A DNA stretch of 64,000 nucleotides from Nostoc sphaeroides (GTDB lineage: Bacteria; Cyanobacteriota; Cyanobacteriia; Cyanobacteriales; Nostocaceae), in NCBI RefSeq assembly GCF_003443655.1, contig NZ_CP031941.1, positions 181,501-245,500 of the forward strand, given 5' to 3'. Shown here one piece after another: positions 16,716-26,051 of the stretch. The translations under genes were made by a program, and so were the position numbers. The notes beneath the pieces are model-generated. The model had not been told where the DNA came from. It did not search any database and saw only the letters and a list, made by a program, of their open reading frames with translations. Each line of letters opens with the position of its first letter. Within the stretch, counting starts at the first letter, position 1.

Positions 16716-17729
16716 CTAATTGGTAGTTTTTCGTTCTCTTTGTATGTTATAAGAAATCTCAAAAACTGATTTATTACCCATCACATAGTATTGAATCCGA
16801 CGTTCGATAATATTGTTCAATCGGGAAATAAAATCATAAAAGAAGTACGGATTTTTAGCCATTTCTGTCAATGCTTTTAGCCATTTACCTTCCTTGAGAG
16901 GCTCTACAACTTGAAGGTAAGCTAGATGTTTTTTATACACTGAATTATTATAAGACATAGCACGCATTAAAGCTGGATTTTTTTTCACAACTTCTTGTTG
17001 CATGAAAGAATTACTAGCATTCAAATATTGATTTAGACGTGACAATTGGCTTTTATGTACAAGAGATCCGGGGCGTGAGCGGTAAAAATAATAGGGTTTT
17101 GGCTCAAGGAAAAAGCGAGCTCCTTTGATTAAGCATTTCATATCAATCCAAAAATCTTGACCCATCCTGATGGCATCATCGTACTCGATGCCGTGCTTAA
17201 CCAGAAATTCTCGTTTGAATAGAGGCTTACTTATACCAAGATGCAACCCTGGTTGTCCATAGATATCAGTTTCTACAAAATAAACGATATCAATTTGGAG
17301 AATATTATCTATACGTTCTTCACTTTCTTGAATCAATGTGCTCCAAGGAGATGTTTCGCCATCGTTGATTAAATAAAGATCGTCAGCAATCATATCTGCA
17401 TTTTTTTCATTTGCCAGTGACACAAGCTTGGACAATCTTTCGGGAGCATACCAATCATCTGAATCAAGCACAGCAATCCATTCTCCTTGGGCTGCTCTAA
17501 GGGCACGATTACGCGCAGCAGCAGCCCCAAGGTTTTCTTGATTAACTATTACTTTGAGACGTGGGTCAGTAAAACTTTTAGCGACTTCTACAGTTTTATC
17601 AGTTGAAGCATCATCGACTATGATAACTTCAATATCTGTGAGCGTTTGCTCTAAAACTGACTCTATTGCCTTCGCAAGATAAGCTTCAGTATTGTAAGCA
17701 GGGATAATTACAGAGACTTTAGGATTCAT
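16716..17729 (-). CDS. Family 2 glycosyltransferase
   Basis: The 337-residue protein is an inverting GT-A glycosyltransferase, likely making an exopolysaccharide or envelope glycan. Residues 4-110 hold VSVIIPAYNTEAYLAKAIES, IEVIIVDDASTDKTVEVAK, NLGAAAARNRAL and WIAVLDSDDWY, where the DSD is the nucleotide-sugar/metal site. The C-terminal half is specific and not informative. There is no membrane span at the C-terminus. It stands alone, flanked on both sides by repeats, so transfer is possible but not shown. Confidence 0.9.
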   Translation of the reverse strand: MNPKVSVIIPAYNTEAYLAKAIESVLEQTLTDIEVIIVDDASTDKTVEVAKSFTDPRLKVIVNQENLGAAAARNRALRAAQGEWIAVLDSDDWYAPERLSKLVSLANEKNADMIADDLYLINDGETSPWSTLIQESEERIDNILQIDIVYFVETDIYGQPGLHLGISKPLFKREFLVKHGIEYDDAIRMGQDFWIDMKCLIKGARFFLEPKPYYFYRSRPGSLVHKSQLSRLNQYLNASNSFMQQEVVKKNPALMRAMSYNNSVYKKHLAYLQVVEPLKEGKWLKALTEMAKNPYFFYDFISRLNNIIERRIQYYVMGNKSVFEISYNIQRERKTTN

Positions 17730-17940
17730 AAAACTGGACTCCAGACTACACGGTTCGGTAAAAACACTAAAAGTCTAACGATAATTTGATAATTTCTTAT
17801 TTAGTATACAACTCAGTAGGTCAGCAAGAATAAACGATGACTCCTTAAGATCAGGCATGAGACATTGGGCGTTGAGGAAGCAGTGCATTGGCATTGTTTG
17901 AGCGGCAAGCTTCCAGCCTAGACGGACAGCAGCGCTACCT

Positions 17941-18387
17941 TTAGGTTGACTGACGCTCTAAGCTAACTTCCATTGTGTTAGTTAAAAAATGACCAGCCAA
18001 AATGCCACTACTGAGGTAATATCTATCTTCTGAAATTCGGTGTAGGGTTTCAAAGCCACTACGACGCTGACGATCGCCTATTACCCAATAACGCTGCACA
18101 ATAGTATCTAAACCAATCCAGCCTTCACCTTCAATCTGCCCCAAAATACTATGCTGGAGTAAAAAAGTATACTGACGCTCTCCCTCATGCAGCCGCCCCT
18201 TGTATTGTAGAGATATTTCTGAGCGATCGCTACCAGGAAATATCAGTTTTGTAGCCATAGTAAACCAGTTATCTCGGTTCCAAGCTACCAAGGTCATACC
18301 CTTGACACTGATTGGCATACCATTACGTTCCAGCCAATTTCCTTGCATTGTCCAGCGTCCTGGTTCCAATAAAAAAGTATGAGCCAC
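17941..18387 (-). CDS. Conserved hypothetical protein, possible lipocalin-like fold
   Basis: The 148-residue protein is rich in aromatic residues and alternating beta-like segments: FLLEPGRWTMQGNWLERNG, NWFTMATKLIFPGSDRSEIS, WIGLDTIVQRYWVIG and FETLHRISEDRYYLSSGIL. The pattern suggests an antiparallel beta barrel of the calycin type, but that is a guess from strand spacing. I do not recognise a named family. No signal peptide or membrane span is seen. It precedes the anmK remnant on the same strand but 115 bp downstream of it. Confidence 0.7.
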   Translation of the reverse strand: MAHTFLLEPGRWTMQGNWLERNGMPISVKGMTLVAWNRDNWFTMATKLIFPGSDRSEISLQYKGRLHEGERQYTFLLQHSILGQIEGEGWIGLDTIVQRYWVIGDRQRRSGFETLHRISEDRYYLSSGILAGHFLTNTMEVSLERQST

Positions 18388-18502
18388 CTTATATATTCCC
18401 TGTCTTGATCGAGTGCCACCAAGACTATAGTTATAGCAGTGCTAAGTTGTGTTAGCGATAGCGGGGCGTTGAGCCGGTGTTGAGAAGAAATTTTTATCTT
18501 GT

Positions 18503-19769
18503 TTATTGTTCGTGTCTTAGCACTGAGTACTGACTTTGGTGAATTTCTCCCAAAAGCACTTCTTGAGATGCCCCAGTCGCAGTAGGTAAGTTGCCAGGAA
18601 TACCCAAATGTCGCCAGTAGGCTAAAATTGCAAAGGCGATCGCTTCTTTAAAATCTGCACTCAAACCAACTTCATCTGTAGTCAAGACTGGTATTGATGG
18701 CAACAACAATTCTAATCGACGTTTCAAATACAGATTGCGACTACCACCGCCACATAATAGTACCCTTTGTGGCATTTCCGGCAAAAAAGTGCGGTAACTA
18801 TGAACAATTGAAGCAGCTGTAAGTTCCGTGAGAGTTGCCAGTACGTCGGCAGCATTGAGTTGGTACGCTTGGGTATCTTTTAAACACTCATGCAGGTAGG
18901 TAACACCAAATAACTCTCTTCCAGTGGATTTGGGCGGCGGCAGATGAAAATAGTCTTGGTTGAGCCATTGTTCTACCAATGGATGGCAAGGAGTACCACT
19001 GGCTGCCCAATTGCCATTTTCATCGTAAGTTTTAGCACCAGCGCTTAAATGCTCCACCGCTAGATCCAACAGACTATTTCCTGGGCCAGTATCCCAAGCG
19101 CGAATTTTTGAGAGCCAGTCGCCATGCCGAGGCGGAATATAAGCAACATTACCGATACCACCAATGTTTTGAATACAACGCCCTTCTTCAGGATGACTGA
19201 GTAAATAGGCATCTACTCTAGGTACGAGAGGCGCACCATGACCACCAATAGCGATATCAGCAACGCGAAAGTTGCTCACAGTTGTAATGCCCGTAAGATG
19301 GGCAATTAATGCACCGCGCCCTAGTTGGAGACTGTAACCCAAGGGAGTGCTGTTAGCGGTAGCGGGGCGTTGAGCCAGTGAGGAGTTAGAAATTAAAATT
19401 TCTCTCCTCCCCTGCTCCCCTGCTCCCCCAGGTGGTCGATGATAAACTGTTTGACCGTGGGAGCCAATGAGAGTGGCTGGCTGATGACCAAGTTGAATAT
19501 TTTGGGCGGCTTGGGCAAAAACTTGAGCGATTCGCATCATCTATTTCTGCCAATTCTGCCATTGAGATGGCAACGCCTGCACCAACTGCCAATATTCTTT
19601 CTCTGAGTTCGGCTGGATAAGGATATGTCGCCCCAGCCAGCAACTCAATTTTGAGATCCAATTCTGTACCAGAAATCTCTACCAACGCAGCGTCTATGCC
19701 ATCTACGGATGTGCCACTAATTAAACCGATAACGCGAGTAGAGACAGCAGTTTCTTCGGTTGGATGCAT
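18503..19769 (-). pseudogene. anmK: Anhydro-N-acetylmuramic acid kinase, frameshifted
   Basis: AnmK phosphorylates and opens 1,6-anhydro-N-acetylmuramic acid during peptidoglycan recycling. The first frame (ATG at 19767-19769) gives [20 protein letters not shown] and runs to AELAEIDD; the true continuation, [20 protein letters not shown], lies in another frame from about 19540. One extra base near 19534-19540 explains it. The second frame holds [32 protein letters not shown] and [10 protein letters not shown], all family motifs. After HRPP about 27 residues encoded by an STRR plus another repeat are inserted. The gene is either inactive or hit by a sequencing error; the rest is well conserved. 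Confidence 0.85.
19340..19440. repeat. Repeat inserted in the anmK coding region
   Basis: GGGGAGCAGGGGAGCAGGGG-type heptamers (on the minus strand) and a unit containing AGCGGTAGCGGGGCGTTGAG lie between the HRPP and YSLQLG motifs. A close relative of the second unit occurs just outside the gene at 18450-18485. In other AnmK proteins these motifs are nearly adjacent, so the peptide is an insertion. Confidence 0.75.
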
Positions 19770-19854
19770 TGATAAAGATTCTTTTGTTGATTGCAAGAGG
19801 TAGTTTAACAGTTATCAGTTACCACTAAACAGTTATCAGTTAAGATAATTGGGT

Positions 19855-19979
19855 TTAACAAGTGGTAGGGGTTTAAGTCCCCTGCTTCTATCAAGCAGCG
19901 CGAATTGAATGCCTAAATCTAAATCCCCGTCACAAAACGTAATTACGAATTGCGAATTGCGAATTGCGAATTGTTTTAA
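19855..19979 (+). repeat. Dispersed repeat of about 125 bp, copy 1
   Basis: The block runs from TTAACAAGTGGTAGGGG through TCAAGCAGCGCGAATTGAAT and ACGTAATTACGAATTG to four GCGAATT heptamers and TTGTTTTAA. Two inverted copies lie at 55996-56142 and 62041-62195. This is the copy without nested small repeats. Confidence 0.85.
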
Positions 19980-20480
19980 CTCCCCGACTAGATCGGGGTT
20001 AATTGATAAGTGATTAGTGGTGAGTCACTGATGCAATCGGTTGTCAGATAGAGATTGTGCAGTTAATTACTCTAGCATTATAAAGAAAAACCAAGGTAAT
20101 CTTGATCGTGAGGTTGAAAAACTATTCAGCCAAGGGATAAGCACAGGTTTTCAAGAAATTGGCATAGCATAATGCCTCATGTTTTCTTGACCTATAACCC
20201 TAAAAATATGAAATGCCTGCGAATCGCAAAATGGCACTTTTTATAAATAAAGCTTGTTTACAATTTAGCACTGATAACTTTGCGCTTTCTACATAAAGCG
20301 ATAAACATCACAGAACATAATATCAGTGATTACCCTCTAAATAAAGTCCAATAACTTAAATTTTCATCTAAGTATAATCAAATAAAAAAAGTAGTAATCT
20401 CTCTGATGTTGGAATCTAGAATCACATCCCACAATGAGGCATGAACACGAAATATTTTAAAAACGAGAAGGATTTGTCAA
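19980..20480. other. Intergenic stretch before the PEP-CTERM gene
   Basis: The 500 bp are AT-rich and hold no convincing frame. CTCCCCGACTAGATCGGGG at 19981-19999 can form a hairpin at the edge of the repeat. GAGAAGG at about 20464-20470 is a good ribosome-binding site for the following gene. I could not place a promoter firmly. Confidence 0.45.
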
Positions 20481-21296
20481 ATGAAAAGTCTTTTAATTAA
20501 GTCTGCGATCGCTTCTACTGTCGTTTTGTATTTAGCTACTTTTACCCGCCCTGTAATGGCTGCGTCTTTTACGATATCAATAGAAGATGCAGGCAAACAA
20601 ATTGCAAATTACTCAAATCTTGATAGTTATAGTTATCATGTACAAAATTTTGATGCTTCAACACTAAAAACAGGTTACAGTGCAACAGGCTTTCAATGGA
20701 CTGGTGTTGGTAGCTATACGAATACTCTAATCGTGGATAAAAACGTATATGGTGGGGCTGGTGGAACAGGCAAATATTTTGATGTAGACTCGAAAATATC
20801 GGGTAACGATAAGGACGGTAAACCAAATCAAACGTTTTCCACCTTAACTTTGGCAACCGAACAAAAGTACTTTGGACTTTGGTGGTCTGCAGGAGACGCC
20901 AATAACGTACTTGAATTTTATTCAAAAGGTAATCTTGTAGAAAAAATTACTACTGCTGATGTCGCTAGTTATATCGGAAAGCTAGCAAATTCAGGCGGCT
21001 ACAAGGGTAATCCTAATTTGCAAAAAGATAATAATACTACAGAACCCTATGCGTTCATCAACTTCTACGATGTTGCCGGAACTTTTGATCAGGTTAAATT
21101 CACCAATATTGGCGGAACTGGTTTTGAATCAGATAATCACACAGTCGCCACTGGTTACAAGAGTATCACCGGTAATGTCATTAGAGCAGTTCCTGAGTCT
21201 TCTTCTGTATTAGGAGTTTTTGCGATTGGTTTTGTGGGTGCTACTTCAGTTCTGACTCGTGGAGTCAAGAAAAAGTCAGTTTTACAATTGTCATAA
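20481..21296 (+). CDS. PEP-CTERM sorting-domain protein, exported
   Basis: The 271-residue protein has a signal peptide (about 1-27, LLIKSAIASTVVLYLATFT then cleavage near MAA-S). The body is a beta-rich, Gly/Asn/Thr-rich domain with no catalytic motif I know. The C-terminus is a PEP-CTERM signal: VPESSSVLGVFAIGFVGATS with a basic end, RGVKKK. Such proteins are processed by exosortase and often end up in the envelope or exopolysaccharide. No exosortase gene is in the window. Function is unknown. Confidence 0.88.
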   Translation: MKSLLIKSAIASTVVLYLATFTRPVMAASFTISIEDAGKQIANYSNLDSYSYHVQNFDASTLKTGYSATGFQWTGVGSYTNTLIVDKNVYGGAGGTGKYFDVDSKISGNDKDGKPNQTFSTLTLATEQKYFGLWWSAGDANNVLEFYSKGNLVEKITTADVASYIGKLANSGGYKGNPNLQKDNNTTEPYAFINFYDVAGTFDQVKFTNIGGTGFESDNHTVATGYKSITGNVIRAVPESSSVLGVFAIGFVGATSVLTRGVKKKSVLQLS

Positions 21297-21757
21297 GTAG
21301 AGTCTAAGCCACGAAGTCTCCTACAAAACCAGGCTCCACATTCCCGTAACGTGCTGTAGGCAGGATTTCCAAATTTCCGATAACAATTGAATATTAAATA
21401 CAAGTTAGGGCGAGCTTACTTCCGGTAGGTTCGCCCTAATCCTTTGATTTAGGATTGTTATAGAAATACCTTGGTAGGGGTACAATGCTTGTCTGACAAT
21501 TCAGCGGTATCTGGAAAACCTCTCTCTAAATCTCTCTCCTCTTAGGAGAGAGACTTTGAATTTTTCCCCTTCGTCGGGAAGGGGGTTAGGTCAATCGTTG
21601 GCTTTTGCACATAACGTGAAAAGTCAGCAATGCTTATCGGTATCAACTTGAGCAATGACGAATGGAATTTGCGGAATTTAGGGGCACACAAACAAAGCCC
21701 ACTTCTTAAGAATCGATATGATAGAAAAGTAGATAAAACTTCAAAAATATTTATCGA
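21297..21757. other. Intergenic stretch with common Nostoc repeats
   Basis: Between the PEP-CTERM gene and the transporter I see no gene. GCGAGCTTACTTCCGGTAGG and the nearby TTCGCCCTAATC can pair partly (GGGCGA/TCGCCC, 21408-21436) and may end the upstream transcript. CTCTCTCCTCTTAGGAGAGA at 21533-21552 is a palindrome inside a common dispersed repeat that ends at about 21592. Confidence 0.5.
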
Positions 21758-23173
21758 ATGGTGCTTCAATCATCTGGCTTGTCCAAGGTCAAAGACTCCA
21801 TAACACAGAAAATCTTCTTGGGTAATGAACCTAATGCAGAGTTAATTGCAATTCTCACCGTTTATTTTGTCCAAGGAATTTTAGGATTATCGCGTCTAGC
21901 CGTGAGCTTTTTCCTTAAAGATGAACTGCTGCTGAGTCCCGTCGAGGTGTCGGCACTGTTGGGAATTGTCTTCCTACCTTGGATGATCAAGCCGGTGTTT
22001 GGTTTCATCTCTGATGGCTTGCCTATATTTGGCTATCGTCGGCGTCCTTATTTGATTTTATCGGGGATACTAGGAACTGCTTCTTGGGCGAGTCTGGCCA
22101 CAATAGTTCATACTAGCTGGGCAGCTACATTAGCGATCGCTCTTGGTTCTCTTAGTGTTGCCATGAGTGATGTCATAGTTGACTCACTGGTTGTGGAACG
22201 AGCTAGAGGCGAATCCCTAGCAAAAGCCGGTTCATTACAATCTCTGTGCTGGGGTGCTTCTGCGATCGGAGGTTTAATAACAGCATACTTTAGTGGTCTG
22301 CTGCTGCAATACCTTACTAGCCGTACCGTCTTTGGAATAACCGCCTTATTCCCTCTCATCGTCTCAGGGGTAGCTTGGTTAATTGCTGAATCCCCAGTTA
22401 GCAAAGATGCTGAAGATAGTAATCAGACCAACCCTTTACCAATCAAACATCAACTGGGGCAGCTACGCCAAGCCATTAGCCAAAAAACAATCTGGCTACC
22501 AACGGCGTTTATCTTCATCTGGCAAGCTACCCCAAATGCTGACTCAGCCTTTTTCTACTTCGCTACCAACGAACTCCACTTTGAACCAGAATTTTTGGGG
22601 CGGGTGCATTTGGTGACAAGTTTCGCTTCTTTAGCAGGTGTTTGGATTTTTCAACGTTTCCTCAAAAGCATCCCTTTTCGCGTAATTTTTGCTTGGAGTA
22701 CTGTCCTTTCCTCAATTTTGGGGATGACGATGCTGTTGTTAGTGACTCACACAAACAGGCTATTGGGTATAGATGACCACTGGTTTAGTTTGGGTGATAG
22801 CCTGATTCTCTCTGTAATGGGGAAAATTGCCTTTATGCAAGTGATGGTTCTAGCAGCAAGGCTTTGTCCCTCTGGTGTGGAAGCGACATTATTTGCCCTG
22901 TTAATGTCGGTGTTTAATTCAGCAGGAACGGTTTCCCATGCACTTGGGGCATTAATTACCTATTGGCTGGGCATCACTGCAACGAACTTTGAATCACTTT
23001 GGCTATTGGTGCTAATTACTAACCTCAGCACGCTGTTACCCCTACCATTTATCAACTGGCTACCTGCTGCTGAGGAACAAACTGAGACATCCATTGATGG
23101 TGAAGAAGGGTTTTTGCCAGATTTGATGTCTGAGTTGGTACTGAGAGAACCAGAGTCGAAAATAGTCGAATAG
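21758..23173 (+). CDS. BT1/folate-biopterin family membrane transporter
   Basis: The 471-residue protein is a 12-span carrier of the folate-biopterin transporter family in the major facilitator superfamily. The signature is near the start: FVQGILGLSRLAVSFFLKDE, VSALLGIVFLPWMIKPVFGF and ISDGLPIFGYRRRPYLIL. A homologue in Synechocystis transports folate, but substrates vary in the family (biopterin, amino acids, others). It is expected in the inner membrane. It is followed, 120 bp downstream, by the carotenoid oxygenase gene on the same strand; they could share a transcript. Confidence 0.88.
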   Translation: MVLQSSGLSKVKDSITQKIFLGNEPNAELIAILTVYFVQGILGLSRLAVSFFLKDELLLSPVEVSALLGIVFLPWMIKPVFGFISDGLPIFGYRRRPYLILSGILGTASWASLATIVHTSWAATLAIALGSLSVAMSDVIVDSLVVERARGESLAKAGSLQSLCWGASAIGGLITAYFSGLLLQYLTSRTVFGITALFPLIVSGVAWLIAESPVSKDAEDSNQTNPLPIKHQLGQLRQAISQKTIWLPTAFIFIWQATPNADSAFFYFATNELHFEPEFLGRVHLVTSFASLAGVWIFQRFLKSIPFRVIFAWSTVLSSILGMTMLLLVTHTNRLLGIDDHWFSLGDSLILSVMGKIAFMQVMVLAARLCPSGVEATLFALLMSVFNSAGTVSHALGALITYWLGITATNFESLWLLVLITNLSTLLPLPFINWLPAAEEQTETSIDGEEGFLPDLMSELVLREPESKIVE

Positions 23174-23293
23174 TGTAATAAATCTCGCACTAAGTCGAGG
23201 TGGTTTCCTGCCTTCGCGTTGTACTAAAGTTACAAAAAAACCTTTTTAGCTGTTACATCTTTTCGTCCAAAATAACAAGAAAAAACAAAGTAT

Positions 23294-24790
23294 ATGCATT
23301 TAAAAAGTCAAGAAAGCCAAGTTGCAGAAAAATCCTACACCCGTGCAGACTGGCAAGGAGGATATCAATCTCTAACCCAAGAGTTTGATTATTGGATTGA
23401 TGATATAGAAGGGCAAATTCCCACAGAGTTACAAGGTACGCTGTTTAGAAATGGCCCCGGTTTGCTGGATGTGAATGGGCAACCTCTTCATCACCCATTT
23501 GATGGGGATGGGATGATTAGCAAAATTACCTTTATTAATGGTCGTGCCCATTTTCGCAACCGCTTTGTCCGCACAACTGGCTATTTGGCAGAGCAAAAGG
23601 CGGGAAAAATTCTCCATCGCGGTACTTTTGGTACTCAAAAACCCGGCGGTTGGCTAGCTAATATTTTTGACTTCAATCTTAAAAATATCGCCAATACAAA
23701 TGTTATCTATTGGGGTGGGAAACTGCTAGCAATGTGGGAAGCGGCGGAACCATATCGCCTCGATCCTTATACTCTTGAAACACTGGGAAATGAATATTTT
23801 AATGGTGCTTTGTCAGCAGGTGAAGCTTTCGCTGCACATCCCCGTGTGGAAAATAATTGTTACCAAGATGGGGGCGCACCTTGCCTGGTAAATTTCTCGA
23901 TTAAGCCAGGATTATCTACCACAATTACTATTTTTGAGCTAAATCCATCGGGTGAAATTATCAGACAGCACGCTCATAGTGTTCCAGGTTTCTGTTTCAT
24001 TCACGATTTTGTTATTACTCCCAATTACTGCATCTTCTTTCAAAATCCTGTTACCTTTAATCCTATACCTTTCGCTTTGGGAATACGTGCGGCGGGAGAA
24101 TGTATTAAATTTCAGCCAAATCAGCCAACTCAAATTTTAATTATTCCCCGCTTTCCTAAAGAAGGGCAAGAAGAGATAAAATTTCTCGAAACTCAATCTG
24201 GTTTTGTCTTCCACCATGTTAATGCTTTTGAGGTAGGAGAGGAAGTTTTGATTGACTCCATTTGTTACCAAAATTTGCCAGAAGTGGAACCCGAAAGCGA
24301 TTTTCGACAAATTGATTTTGAAGCTTCTTCACCTGGGCAACTTTGGCGATTTTCTCTGAATCTAAAGGATGGAACAGTCGGGCGGGAGTTGATCGATGGC
24401 CGTTGTTGTGAATTTCCCACTATACATCCGGCGAATGTGGGACGCCCTTATCGATATCTATATATAGGTGCGGCTCATGCGGAAACTGGTAATGCTCCCT
24501 TACAAGCATTGCTAAAAATTGATTTAGAGTCTCTTGAAAGACAATTTTGGAGTGCTGCACCCCGTGGTTTTGTTGGTGAACCGATTTTTGTCCCGCGCCC
24601 AGGTTCTGAAAAAGAAGATGATGGTTGGGTATTAGCTTTGGTTTATGATGCTACCTATCACCGTTCAGATTTGGTAATTTTGGATGCTAGTGATTTCTCT
24701 AAAGGAGCGATCGCTCGCCTACATCTCAAGCATCATATTCCCTATGGTTTGCATGGAAGCTTTACTTCTGAGGTTTTTGGGGAAATTTGA
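23294..24790 (+). CDS. Carotenoid cleavage oxygenase (RPE65/CCD family)
   Basis: The 498-residue protein is a non-haem iron oxygenase that cleaves carotenoids or apocarotenoids. FRNGPGLLDVNGQPLHHPFD and GDGMISKITF near residues 50-75 are hallmarks. The four iron-binding histidines can be assigned to AAHPRVENN, FCFIHDFVITPNY, FVFHHVNAFE and, near the C-terminus, PYGLHGSFT. The length is typical of the cyanobacterial enzymes that act on apocarotenals or bicyclic carotenoids, but the substrate cannot be read from sequence. The gene ends 4 bp from the convergent kdpD end. Confidence 0.93.
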   Translation: MHLKSQESQVAEKSYTRADWQGGYQSLTQEFDYWIDDIEGQIPTELQGTLFRNGPGLLDVNGQPLHHPFDGDGMISKITFINGRAHFRNRFVRTTGYLAEQKAGKILHRGTFGTQKPGGWLANIFDFNLKNIANTNVIYWGGKLLAMWEAAEPYRLDPYTLETLGNEYFNGALSAGEAFAAHPRVENNCYQDGGAPCLVNFSIKPGLSTTITIFELNPSGEIIRQHAHSVPGFCFIHDFVITPNYCIFFQNPVTFNPIPFALGIRAAGECIKFQPNQPTQILIIPRFPKEGQEEIKFLETQSGFVFHHVNAFEVGEEVLIDSICYQNLPEVEPESDFRQIDFEASSPGQLWRFSLNLKDGTVGRELIDGRCCEFPTIHPANVGRPYRYLYIGAAHAETGNAPLQALLKIDLESLERQFWSAAPRGFVGEPIFVPRPGSEKEDDGWVLALVYDATYHRSDLVILDASDFSKGAIARLHLKHHIPYGLHGSFTSEVFGEI

Positions 24791-24794
24791 TCGC

Positions 24795-25952
24795 CTATTT
24801 GGGTGAAACCATTTTTTCGCTGGCAATAATATGCAAATCAATATTTTTGAGCAAGCGGACTAATTTTTGCGTCAAAGATCCTTTGAGGAGCATTTGCCAG
24901 CGCGATCGCTGACTCTCTCCAATTACAATTTGGGTAATCCGATATTTCTCGGCAACTTGGGCGATCGCATTTGCTACGTTACTGTTGGTAACACGAATAA
25001 AACTACCTTCAAATTCCTTACACAATTTCTCACAAGTGTGGATGTGTAAGCTTTCCTCTTTGGTGAGGAAGCGTTCTGGATCGGCGACAAATAAGGTATA
25101 AAGCGGCGCGTTCATGTAGTTAGCTAGCCTCGCACCCCGCCGTAACAACTGCACTGAGTTGGGATAAGTGGATACACACACCAAAACCCGCTCGTGAATA
25201 TTACAAAATTGCCCATTGGGGGTAGTAGCGATCGCATTTTCTTCCACGTTGTCTGCCACTTCCCGCAAAGCCAATTCCCGCAAAGCAATCAGGTTACGGC
25301 GTTGAAAAAAATTATCGAGAGATTGTTGGATTTTTTCTGGTGCGTAAATCTTGCCTTCTAATAACCGTTCTTGCAATGTTTCCGGTGTGACATCTATTAC
25401 CACTATTTCATCTGCTTCATCCAGAATCCTGTCAGGAACACGCTCACGGACGACTACGCCTGTAATTCTAGCTACTAAGTCATTGAGACTTTCCAAATGT
25501 TGCACATTCATTGTGGAGTAGACATCAATACCTGCTGCTAAAACTACTTCTACATCTTCGTAACGTTTTTCGCGCGGGGAACCAGGGACATTGGTATGGG
25601 CAAGTTCATCGATTAAGACTAATTGGGGCGATCGCTTTAAAATTGCATCTGTATCCATATCCGTCAGCGTCAACTCACCGCGAGGATATTCCTTACGGGG
25701 TACAATTTCCAGTCCCTCTCCCTTCTCAGCTGTCTCCTTGCGTCCGTGGGTTTCTAAAAGCCCAACGACAACATCAAGCCCTTCGTGTTTAAGTGCGTGT
25801 CCCTCTTCCAGCATCCGGTAAGTTTTGCCTACTCCAGGAGCCATGCCAATAAATATTTTATGCTTACCCCGCCGTCGTACCGGATAAAGCGAGTAACTTG
25901 CAGAATTTAAAGGTACAGTGCCAGCTGAACCAGTCTTACTATTATCTGACAT
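24795..25952 (-). CDS. kdpD: Short KdpD sensor protein lacking the kinase part
   Basis: KdpD normally senses low potassium and phosphorylates KdpE. This 385-residue version holds only the cytoplasmic N-terminal part: the KdpD domain with Walker A GMAPGVGKTYRMLEEG and LVLIDELAHTNVPGSPREKR, then a universal-stress-protein domain ending KLVRLLKNIDLHIIASE. The four-span membrane region and the histidine kinase are absent. Short KdpD proteins are known in Anabaena, where they replace the full sensor. I chose the ATG at 25950-25952 because the longer frame is translated STRR DNA. It ends the kdp operon, 99 bp after kdpC. Confidence 0.93.
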   Translation of the reverse strand: MSDNSKTGSAGTVPLNSASYSLYPVRRRGKHKIFIGMAPGVGKTYRMLEEGHALKHEGLDVVVGLLETHGRKETAEKGEGLEIVPRKEYPRGELTLTDMDTDAILKRSPQLVLIDELAHTNVPGSPREKRYEDVEVVLAAGIDVYSTMNVQHLESLNDLVARITGVVVRERVPDRILDEADEIVVIDVTPETLQERLLEGKIYAPEKIQQSLDNFFQRRNLIALRELALREVADNVEENAIATTPNGQFCNIHERVLVCVSTYPNSVQLLRRGARLANYMNAPLYTLFVADPERFLTKEESLHIHTCEKLCKEFEGSFIRVTNSNVANAIAQVAEKYRITQIVIGESQRSRWQMLLKGSLTQKLVRLLKNIDLHIIASEKMVSPK

Positions 25953-25956
25953 TTGA

Positions 25957-26016
25957 AAATAGGGAGTAGGGAGTGGGGAGTAGGGAGTGGGGAGTGGGGG
26001 AGCAGGGGGAGAATAA
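25957..26016. repeat. STRR array (GGGAGTA/GGGAGTG) between kdpC and kdpD
   Basis: GGGAGTAGGGAGTGGGGAGT and further heptamers occupy most of the 99-bp gap. The array is in frame with kdpD and would wrongly extend it at the N-terminus if an earlier start were assumed. Confidence 0.85.
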
Positions 26017-26051
26017 CTAATGACAAATGACAAATGCCCAATTTACTGATT

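Noticed and set aside
25953-26033. N-terminal extension of KdpD
   Set aside because: The extra 27 residues are translated STRR (SPPAPPLPTPYSPLP); the ATG at 25952 fits the family.
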